This document shows positions 49,401-58,200 of a DNA stretch of 64,000 nucleotides, piece by piece. The notes under the pieces were generated by a model. It did no database searches. It worked only from the letters and a program-made list of their open reading frames with translations, and was not told the origin of the DNA. A program made the translations under genes and the position numbers. The stretch comes from Antedon mediterranea. Taxonomy: Eukaryota; Echinodermata; Crinoidea; Comatulida; Antedonidae. Each line of letters opens with the position of its first letter. Within the stretch, counting starts at the first letter, position 1. The stretch is from contig NC_092675.1 of the NCBI RefSeq assembly GCF_964355755.1, positions 29,660,912 through 29,724,911 on the forward strand, given 5' to 3'.

Positions 49401-50147
49401 AGCTCTGTTTGTGCTGACCATGTAAGGGTTTATTGTAAACTAAAACAAGTGATATGACAAGTATCAGAGTATCAAAGGGGATATAGCTCAGTGGTAGAGC
49501 ATTCGACTGCAGATCGAGAGGTCCCTGGTTCAAATCCGGGTGTCCCCTCCAATTTTTTTTTTTATTCTTTCTTTTGCTGAGAAATAAATATTTTGACAGG
49601 TTTTTTTAAAATTTTAATATTAACAGATTTTCTATAAAGCAGAACTTTGCAAATGGATACATGTCCATTGTTTGTGTTGCTAACCACATATGGTTGCTAT
49701 TGTTATTTAAAACTAAAATAAGTGATATGGCCTTATTTAACCGTTTATTAGTATCAAAGGGGATATAGCTCAGTGGTAGAGCATTCGACTGCAGATCGAG
49801 AGGTCCCTGGTTCAAATCCGGGTGTCCCCTCCAATTTTTTAAAGACTTTATTATTTATAGAATATCAGTATTGTATTTCAGTGTATTTTTATATGACTGT
49901 TTGGATGTATTTCTAGGGTTTCAAAATATTCTTATGGTAACAATTTAAATTGTTATAATTTTCGTTTTTACTTGCCGCAAGTGTTTTTAACTTCATTGAA
50001 TTTAATCATGGATATTTTTGTATTTTTGTCACAATGCACTTATTATTTTTAAGCACTGATAAACATTACTAATTTTGTTTGTTTTTTTTAGTTGTGCTGG
50101 CAATGAGGAATGCCCTGAAGAAAATCAAGTCCAATGATGAACTTTAA
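43444..50147 (+). CDS. TXNDC12: TXNDC12 (ERp18/ERp19/AGR1), ER thioredoxin-fold protein
   Basis: Exons are 43444-43531, 44188-44248, 44958-45010, 46342-46415, 46606-46759 and 50092-50147, totalling 486 nt (161 residues; human 172). An N-terminal signal peptide ([20 protein letters not shown]) precedes a single thioredoxin domain with active site WCGAC (residues 62-66), the same CGAC motif as in vertebrate TXNDC12. [13 protein letters not shown] holds the cis-proline region. The C-terminus NDEL is a KDEL-type ER retrieval signal. The role is thiol-disulfide exchange on folding secretory proteins in the ER lumen. All splice phases agree. Intron 2 carries a 24 bp minisatellite, intron 3 a 0.94 kb transposon and intron 5 (3.3 kb) the tRNA-Cys genes. 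Confidence 0.95.
44316..44664. repeat. Minisatellite, 24 bp unit, about 14 copies
   Basis: The unit starts AGTGGTGAGGTGTAGTGGGT and ends GAGG. It is nearly perfect, with one shortened unit near 44350. It is G-rich on the plus strand and lies in TXNDC12 intron 2. Because 24 is a multiple of three, it yields long spurious minus-strand frames (TTPHPLHL repeats). Confidence 0.97.
44690..44818. repeat. MITE family A copy, right end decayed
   Basis: AAGCCTTGTCTACACTATCA is clear. The right side ends TTGTTGTAGAAAGAGCTT. One CCATATATGG is intact. It follows the 24 bp minisatellite by about 25 bp. Confidence 0.8.
45316..46255. mobile_element. Non-autonomous DNA transposon with GGGCCCGTTTCTGCTGCCAA termini
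   Basis: The right end TTGGCAGCAGAAACGGGGCC is the inverted form of the left. AAT flanks both ends, consistent with a 3 bp target duplication. GGGCCC-type ends with a 3 bp duplication fit PIF/Harbinger elements (inference). Subterminal regions are packed with ATACCGTATA repeats. No transposase is present. It lies in TXNDC12 intron 3. Confidence 0.7.
46790..46931. repeat. MITE family A copy just after the TXNDC12 exon 5 donor
   Basis: AGCTCCGTCTACACTATCAA pairs with TTTAATAGTGTAGACAGAGC. CCAAATATGG and CCATATATGG are both intact. It begins about 30 bp after the splice donor. Confidence 0.9.
47081..47373. repeat. Inverted-repeat element K (CAGTAGAACCTCTATTA) with an internal tandem array
   Basis: ACAGTAGAACCTCTATTA at the left pairs with AGAAAGGTTCTACTCTAC at the right. 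Inside, about 47226-47345, are about seven units of a 17-19 bp repeat of the type AGAGGCATGTCCCCTTA. It lies in TXNDC12 intron 5. Confidence 0.65.
47502..47765 (+). other. Orphan open frame in TXNDC12 intron 5
   Basis: The open frame runs about 85 codons to TGA at 47763-47765, with a Cys-containing, well-mixed composition and a C-terminal [20 protein letters not shown]. The plausible upstream acceptor (ATTCATTCTTTAG, near 47483) is followed by an in-frame stop, so it is not an obvious TXNDC12 exon. The tail faintly recalls the end of glutathione S-transferase C-terminal domains. A retrocopy fragment or chance frame is possible. Confidence 0.25.
48210..48281 (+). tRNA. tRNA-Cys-GCA: tRNA-Cys (GCA)
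   Basis: 72 nt with a complete cloverleaf. The acceptor stem pairs GGGGATA with TGTCCCC apart from minor mismatches. The D arm is GCTCAGTGGTAGAGC (A box), the anticodon loop is CTGCAGA (anticodon GCA), and the T arm contains GGTTCAAGTCC (B box). A T-run terminator follows within 10 bp. There is no intron. It lies in sense orientation inside TXNDC12 intron 5. Confidence 0.97.
49209..49337 (+). pseudogene. tRNA-Cys pseudogene split by a hairpin insertion
   Basis: It starts exactly like the intact genes (GGGGATATAGCTCAGTGGTA). A 36 bp insert (49229-49264), flanked by the 6 bp repeat GTGGTA, then interrupts the D loop. The copy resumes with GAGCATTCGTCTGCAGA but has an extra purine-rich insert before GCCTGGTTCAAATCG. 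The insert contains a perfect 10 bp stem, AGATATTATA and TATAATATCT, around GTGA. No T-run terminator follows. Confidence 0.9.
49477..49548 (+). tRNA. tRNA-Cys-GCA: tRNA-Cys (GCA)
   Basis: 72 nt, identical to the 48210 gene except for one base in the T arm (TTCAAATCC). Anticodon loop CTGCAGA. A long T run (CCAATTTTTTTTT) provides the pol III terminator. Confidence 0.97.
49759..49830 (+). tRNA. tRNA-Cys-GCA: tRNA-Cys (GCA)
   Basis: 72 nt, identical to the 49477 gene. The 5' flank (AGTATCAAA) and 3' flank (CCAATTTTTT) also match that copy, as does an upstream segment of the type AAAACTAAAATAAGTGATATG. The last two genes therefore came from a recent segmental duplication. Confidence 0.97.
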
Positions 50148-50456
50148 AATATCAGATATCACTATTATTTCTTTTTTTTTTTTGTGTTTGATTTGAAGTT
50201 TATAATTTATATTGATAATTGTGTTATTTTTATTATTGATCTAAAGTTATCTTGTTTTCCCCATCAAGCCCTATTTTTATCATTAGATTTATTTGTACTG
50301 AAGCTATTTAAATGTTCAATTATTTGATTATTTATCTGAAGATTTGTATGTAACAGTAAAGTTTTAAATTATTTATTTTTCAGAACTGTAAGTACTGACT
50401 CAAATATAAGCCCATATTCCACAATGATTATTCACAGTATAAGCACATTAAGAGTA

Positions 50457-50640
50457 TAAAGGCCAATTTACACAGACGAACGGTAACGGTAATAACAAAT
50501 ATATATTTATGTTATTCCTTATGATATTACACACAACACAGAGCAAACGGTTTCCGTTTAGGAAATTTACATATTCTATGATGTTTTCCGCTTACCGGTA
50601 CCACTCGAGCGTGCTTGTCTGTACATCGGTCGCAAGTCCA
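50457..50640. repeat. MITE family F copy, right end diverged
   Basis: AAAGGCCAATTTACACAGAC followed by GAACGGTAACGG matches the 38726 copy. The right side retains only GCTTACCGGTACC and GTGCTTGTCTGT. Confidence 0.65.
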
Positions 50641-52175
50641 ACCTGGAGTATAACATCTTTCAAATTTATATCCATTTGCAAACTGCTCCATGTATTACCT
50701 CAAACCATTAAATGTTGGTTTCCTTATACAAACTTCATCCCAAAAAAACAATTAAAACCCCAAATCATGTTCATTGTGTGTTAGGCTTATATCAGAGTCC
50801 AGTATCTATATTATAATTTGTTTGATTTTATTGGTGAAGGGCTGATTATTTTGCAACGTAGTATTAAAAACGCTTCTCTATTTAGTTTTATTAATATTCT
50901 GATGTGACGGAAAATATTAATAAAATGTAATGTGTCTGGATGAAAAGTAGCTTTGCATCACAGAACCAAGTTGGTCAGATGTTGTCCAAGTTGGTCAGAT
51001 GTTTGCCTCACGTAAATTGTATTATATACGGAAGTATTCTCAATATATAAAGTACAATTTGGAATTTATCTATTAATAACTTTTGTATGTAAAAAAATGT
51101 TTAAAATTCACATCAAAATATCTATATTTTAATAGTGAAATAATCTATAGCATCATGCTGAGCAATAATACTTTAGTTAATGTTTAAGTTCATATTGGTG
51201 ATGGTTTTTGTAAAGAGCAATAATATATATTACAAGTCCCTTTTCTGAGACAAGCACACAGTTTTTTATGATATAGTTGTTTATTTTTTTCTATTGCAAC
51301 AATACTTAATAATTAATTAGTATATCATTTAGTACCGACATACTTTAAATTATTTTTTTTTTATGGTGATGGGATAAATAAACAGCAATAATTTCATGGT
51401 GGTCCTTTATCTGTGACAAGCAACTTTTAAATATTGTTTTTTTAGTTGTCAAATAATCTAACAACATTGCAGGCCTAATTTAATAGCGTATTTCCCCACA
51501 TATTTCGGTACTTAAAATATTTGATTTGGTCCGTTATCGTTCTGAGACATATTTGTAAAGTTTATTTTATAACGTTAGGCCTATCTATATTTATATAGTT
51601 GTACAAATCTGGAGTATGTAAAAATAAAATCATGGAATTGTTTATAAATTTGAACAAAACTTAGATTATGAAGCCTTGTGATATCATGGTGATATATATT
51701 TTATTTGTATTTATTTCATTCAGTAGAGCAATAAAAAATTAATTAAAGTTTCAGTATGGTAATCGCTTTATTTGCGACCTTATTATCCTGTCTGCATCTG
51801 AATTATTTTGTACATACGTGTTATTATCTCGTGTGTACGACTTATTATATCATACGTATGACTCCTGTTGTCCTATATGTGTGTACATAATAGGTTGTAT
51901 GTATTGTATAAGATAGTGGCTGTGTAACCACAATGGGTGTAACCCTTTGATGGTGGCTACATTTTTTCTTCTTTAAATATTATTAGCAGCAGAATATTTG
52001 ATTAAATTTGCTTTCCGCAATAAATGAATAAAGTAAAATATTTTATTTTTTGATCATTCAGTGAAAGGGAGGTGATGAAATGTAACAAATGAAAACTATA
52101 CTGGCAGTAGTAACCTACTTTACACCACACAAAAACGTCAAACTTTTACATAAATAGCGCCATCTATAGTTTAAC

Positions 52176-52195
52176 TATAAAAACCCCGCGAAATT
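52176..52195 (+). promoter_or_regulatory. Candidate ORC1 core promoter: TATA-like box next to an E2F-like site
   Basis: TATAAAAA (52176-52183) is directly followed by CCCCGCGAAATT, whose reverse complement AATTTCGCGGGG differs by one base from the E2F consensus TTTCGCGC. The pair lies about 70-90 bp before the ORC1 start codon. Vertebrate ORC1 is a known E2F target; the use of this site is inferred. Confidence 0.3.
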
Positions 52196-52262
52196 CTGTA
52201 ACACAACTTCAATGTCCCTTTAAATTTGTTTCGGTAGGTAGGCCTAAAGTAAACTTTGTATA

Positions 52263-55200
52263 ATGAAGTATTTTGAAGTTAATAGGCAGTTTAAGTGGCT
52301 TGGAGACGGTGTCAAACAAAAGAGATGTTTACACTACAAGTGAGTATTACCAATAATAACATGAAAAATGAATATATCTTACCAACAATTACTACGATAC
52401 GACACCTCTTCTCTTCCGTGAACGAGCCTAACTAGGCCTAGTAGCCCAGCCTTACTACTATAACTAGGCCTAGCTGAGGCCTAACTAGCCTCTCTAGTTA
52501 GGCCTCATCAGAGGTAGAGTTCGACAGTTATGCCTAGGGTAGAAGGCGAAGTATACTAATAGTCGTGAATTGCTGGTATTATATAATGGAACTCACTACT
52601 TAATTTAATTTAAACCCTATACTAATCCCAATGAATATTGATTTAATAATATAATATATATAATAATATATTATTATAAATTGTTCAAAAGTTTTTAACC
52701 GGCTGGATGCTTTAAGGCCTAGTCTAGTTAAAAATTTAATACTAGGCTAACTAAAGCTACGACAGTAGTAGGGCATATGGTTTTGTTATGCGCAATTTCG
52801 TTTTGCAAAATTTGAAAATGCTCAAGGATTTCTTTGCGCAATTTGAATCAAATACTCAATTAAAATTGCTGAGGAAATTTCAAACTGCACAAAGTATTTT
52901 TCAGAATTATTTGAAAAAACCAAAACTTAATAATGCAAGTAATAATAATTATTTATTAATAACTTTAACATGCTAAATGTTATAAATGTTAAATCTCGTA
53001 GTTTTAGCCTCTAAAATTAAAAGGCATATTGTGATTTTCAGAGCATTTCAACTTGGTAATGGTAAAGCGGCAAAGACATTTACTGTAGGTGACACAGTCC
53101 TTATTGATACGGAGGAATCAGCTGACAATTATGTTGCAACAATACTCAATTTATTTGACAAAGGTATTTATTATTACAATTATTAGGCTACAAACGTGGA
53201 GTAAAGAATAATTCTTTACTCCATGCTACAAGTACAAATAAGTAAAAGTTAGGGCAAAAGGAAAAGTACTTGAGCATACAGGAACAATTTTATTGCATTT
53301 ATGATTTAATTGTTTTCTTGAAAGAAAGTTTAAAATGTAGTATACTTTAAAGATATATTTTCCCCCTAAAAAATAATTAATTAATTAATATGCCATTTTA
53401 ATCTCACATAGAAGTTATTCATTGGGTTGGAAAAAAAAATTATTTTTTCTGAAAAAATGTAATTTAAAGCAAAAAATACCTAAATTGTCTTTCAGGTTCT
53501 TTTGTCTTTTTATAAGTAAAATAATTCTTTTTGTGGATTTTTTTCTACAGAACTGAATAACTTGATTAAAACTGCAAAATGGCCTATTCAAAATGGCCTA
53601 TTTAAAATGGCCTATTCAAAATGGCCTATTCAAAATGGCCTATTCAAAATGACCTATTCAAAATGGCCTATTCAAAATGGCCTATTCAAAATGGCCTATT
53701 CAAAATGGCCTATTCAAAATCTGATTTTATTAATCTTTAATTTTCATTTTTTGGGGGAACAATACATTTTTTTAATGATTCCTTTCTTGTTTCAAAGACA
53801 TAAAATATATCTTTTTGGCTTTTAATGTGTCTTTCTCACACAACATTTTACTTTGGATAATACCTTATATACCTGTATTCATTTCCAAATTGTGTCAATA
53901 AATAAACTGGAATGTATGTTCAATTGAAATGTTGCTACTCATTTTGTTAAATAGGAACTGAGTGTGGTGATCCATTTCAAGCCACTGTCCAGTGGTACAT
54001 GAGATGGTCAGAGTTATCAGCTGGCGCTAAAAAGCGTTACAATACAAAGCCTCATAAGAACGAGATCTTTGACTATCGGCCTGAGACGTCTACCGGCAGT
54101 ACTGATACGATTGACGCAGAAACAATCATTGAAAAATGTAAAGTAAGTAATAACCAACAAATCTTAAGATAAAGTGCTGCTCTGGGTCTAGATGAAATAA
54201 TGTTATGTGGTTGCCAAGCATAGCACAACTGTATGATGTCATTATCATTATCATTATCATTATCCCAATACATTGAAAGCTCTTTCTACACTATCAAACT
54301 TTATGTGACAACAAAATGTAATGTGCCCATATATGGACATGATGATGTCATATCACTACCATATTTGGGAATATCACTACCATATTTGGGCATATCACAC
54401 TAGTTTGATAGTGTAGTGCTTTGACACAGCTGTAGGCCTGTGAAAACTCTAAATGTTGCGAAGTCCAGATGTGCATTAACAACTAGATAGTTCTCATCAG
54501 CACTTCTAAAAAATTTCAGTAAACTTTCATCACCAAAATCTCAAGGTGAACAATCGTGGCAGCTCAGGTTTAGGTACCATAGTCCTAAGTTTACAATTTT
54601 ACATTACCGAATGTTGTGCTTTGTGATTCACTGACACAGCTGACAAAATAAAAGTTTTAACCCTTACAATTTTACCAACCTTTATCATTTCAGGTGATTG
54701 AGTTGCAAGTGGATAAAGCATTCCCATCAGCTCCTCAAAACTGCCTGAAGGAATTCTATGTGAAATATCAATATAACGGGTTAAAGTTCACACCCTTGTT
54801 GGAACCACCTAAAAACTTTGATTTCTCTACACCTGCTCGGAAAGCAAATACATTAAAAACTCCAAAATCTGTGAGAATGAACGGAAGGTTAACAGAAAAA
54901 AAGAAACCATTGAGTCCTGTAAAAGAAGAAACAAAGAAGAAAGCAAACATGAGGCTGTTAGAAGCGTTCAAGTCACCTGGTAATGTTTTATATTTATATG
55001 TAGCTTTAATATGAGTATACATCATTAATGGTTTAAGCAGTGGAGTTTGATTAACTAGATCCTTGGGTTCAAATCCAGTCAGAGTTAAAATAACTACACC
55101 CCACTAACAAAGAGTAATTTGCAAAATCTGTTTGTGACAAATAAATTAAGCTCTCAAAAACTGAGCAAATTAGAGAGGGCAATTTTTTGATAAAAATATA

Positions 55201-58200
55201 TCTCAAGATTTTGATATATTTCTGACGTCACCAATATATAAGTATATACCTATAAATGACCAAAATTCAGGATGACAACTTAAAAACGCTATTGTGAAAA
55301 AATCAAAGAAACAAAGCAAAAACTATACTTAGCAAAATTGTATTTTTCCAAGTAGTAACTACTACAATTGTTTGAATTTTGTTTTAAAATGATTTTGCTT
55401 TACTATCTGTTTGGTGATTGACCAATGTGTACTGATTTTAGATAGTTGCATTGTGTGCTTACCAAAACCATCTCTTTATAAACTTTTGTTGATTTCTTTA
55501 TAAACTTAGGTAAGAAAATAGCAGAGAAAGAGGCCATTGAGTGTCTACTAGAGGATTTAGATTTTGATAGTGATGATAGTGACAGTGATTTAGAACTTAA
55601 AAAATATACAATGCAAGGAAACAGAGCTGTACTCGTATCTAAAAATGACGAGGTTTGTGGAGTGTCTGAACTGATCACTATAAACCATGATGAGGCGACT
55701 GGTAAACGTAAGAAGTCTTACCATCAACTGAAAACATCAAAGCGAAGGAAAATAGACGTTGAATACGAAAATAAATGCCTTACTGTTAAAAAACCTGTGA
55801 AAACTCCAAATGTTGCACAGTCCAAACGCGCAGTGACAACTAGTAAAAAAGCTGCATTAGCAAAACGTTCACGCAGAGAGAGGGTAACATCATCAAAAGT
55901 TGAACTGTTTCTCCAAGAAGAAGATAGTAGCAAAGTTAAAAACAAAAGTAAATTAACAAGAAGAAAAAAATATACCTCTGAAGGGAGCAGTGAAGAAAGC
56001 AGTGATGATGATGATGTGTTTGTTGCGAAAAAGAGCAGAAGGAAATCAACAGTCACTCCGCGGAATGCAAAGAAAAAGAAAGTAGCAACCCCAGGCATGG
56101 TGTCAAGAGAAAGACCAGTGCAAGTTGCAAAGACTGTCTTAGAACAAGCTAGAGCAAGGTATTTTGAAATGTTGGCAATCTGCCAGATCATTTACATAGT
56201 ATCATCATTTAACATATAACATTTATAGCAGTCATATTGTATGTGTCTATCGATCCTTTCTTTTGTGTATTTTTACAATACAATAATAGTTCTGCTTTTT
56301 AATAATAATTTACATGTTTATACATTTGTTTAAGCAAATGAATTTATCTTTTAAGAGATCAATACATTTTTAATGATTCCATGGATTTGCATACTTTTTA
56401 TTTATTAAACAAGTAAATACCACAAATATTTATATAAAATTAATGATATTAACTCAGAATTGTGTTATTTCAGGTTACATGTGTCAGCCGTACCAGACAC
56501 GTTACCATGTAGAGAGGCTGAGTTTATGGACGTCTACTCATTTGTAGAAGGAAAACTCTTAGATGGAACTGGAGGGTAAACAAATATTGACTATATACAG
56601 AAAGATGTATAGTACATGCTACATTTCATTTGTACATAGAGAGCTGCTAAAAAATTTAAATAAATAAAAGTAATGTTAAAAAAGGGGTTAATGTCCTTAA
56701 AACCCATGAGATTCTAGAGCTTTCACCCCATGGTCCCGGTAACCTTTGACACAGCGCTCCACTCTATATCTGGCTATTTTCTATATTCATGTACTGGTAC
56801 TGCAAATTAGTAATTGTTTGTTTCTTTATTGTAGATGCATGTACATATCAGGAGTTCCAGGGACGGGTAAGACGGCAACGGTGCATGAGGTAATTCGCTG
56901 TCTTAATCAGGAGGTAGAGCAGGGCCAGGTACCTGCATTTCATTGTATTGAAATCAACGGAATGCGTATGACGGATCCCCACCAAGCCCCTGTACAAATA
57001 TTAAAGGTAAGTTAGCAACTTCATGTCAAAAAGCGATGAACTAGTATCTGTATTTTGTGGTTTCAATGGAAGGCGCACACCTACTAGTCACAAATGCCGG
57101 GAATTAACAAAGCAGTAACACTTTATGTGACAAAAAAAATGTGATGTGCCTATATATGGACATGATTATGTCATATTACTAACCATATTTAAGCATATCA
57201 CTACCATATTTGTGCACATCACACTTTTTTTGTCAAACTAGTTTGATGTGTAGAAAGCTTAAAGTGCCAGCGTTGGCTGTTTTGAATACATGCTGTTGGC
57301 TACAGGCTTTTTGGTGGTGGGGTACGTCTCCTTCCAGATATTAAGGTTGCAATTATTACATTATATTCAGTCTTCAAAAAATTTTAATCGATAATCTATT
57401 ATTGTATTTTATATTTTAACCAAGTGTCGAAATCAATACGAGCTCTTTCTAAAACCTATTTTAATATAAAATGCCTTCTTTTTCTAGGCTTTGACTGGTC
57501 AAAAAGCAACGCCAGAACACGCCTCGTCATTACTTGAGAAACGGTTCAGTAATGCCTCAAAGAAACGAGAACCTGTCGTACTGATTGTGGATGAGGTAAG
57601 TGGAGATATAGCATTTGGTTACAGACACACATACCAGAACATTCACTGATTTAAACAGTGTGGGTAGCTTTGCTTGTTTTTTAAATACTTTGCTATTCAC
57701 ATTTATATGTAGAAAAAAAAAATATTTGAAAAACAAGATGTCTACTATCAGAATGGAGCTTCAATATTTGTTGTATGTTTGAATACAAAATTATGTAAAA
57801 AAATATCATTATTATAATGCATTATGATAATAATCTTGATATTAATCTTTACTCTAGGAAGCAAATTATTGTAATTGGCATCACCAAACTCGGCTTTCCA
57901 ATTAAATTAATCATGTGACCAAATCAGAATATTTTTAATTCATTAGTTTTCTTCTAGCAAGTTGCTGCAGAGAGACTGTATAATAAGCCGATTGTAATTT
58001 TAAGCACTTAAATAATTAGACACATGACCTAATAAGAAAGTTTGATCTACTGAAGAAACCTATCTTTCAATACTTACTTAATACTGGTGGCAATGCCATA
58101 TGGCTCTTGAGTAATTAAACGCCGTCAGTTTGTGTTAATGTTTTCACTACTCACTACTACAAAGGACATTCAATGATGCCTGTCATAAGATAACAGTTGA

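Larger units (their letters stand above)
50148..52262. other. TXNDC12 3' UTR and ORC1 upstream region
   Basis: The left part is AT-rich and probably 3' UTR. It is followed by a family F MITE (50457-50640). Candidate poly(A) signals are plentiful, for example near 51376, so the end cannot be fixed. The last 100 bp hold the ORC1 core promoter candidates. No further gene was recognised. Confidence 0.5.

Noticed and set aside
50148-52262. Operon or trans-splicing link between TXNDC12 and ORC1
   Set aside because: The 2.1 kb gap and ORC1's own TATA-like promoter argue for separate transcription.
53562-53825. Plus-strand frame cycling through a 14-residue repeat
   Set aside because: It is the translation of the 14 bp minisatellite inside a MITE in ORC1 intron 2.
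55030-55110. Possible additional tRNA gene (GGGTTCAAATCC)
   Set aside because: Only the B-box-like stretch is recognisable; no cloverleaf can be formed, so at most a SINE remnant.
55724-56191. Long minus-strand frame opposite ORC1 exon 5
   Set aside because: Antisense shadow of a Lys/Ser-rich coding exon; the plus frame fits ORC1 with correct splice phases.
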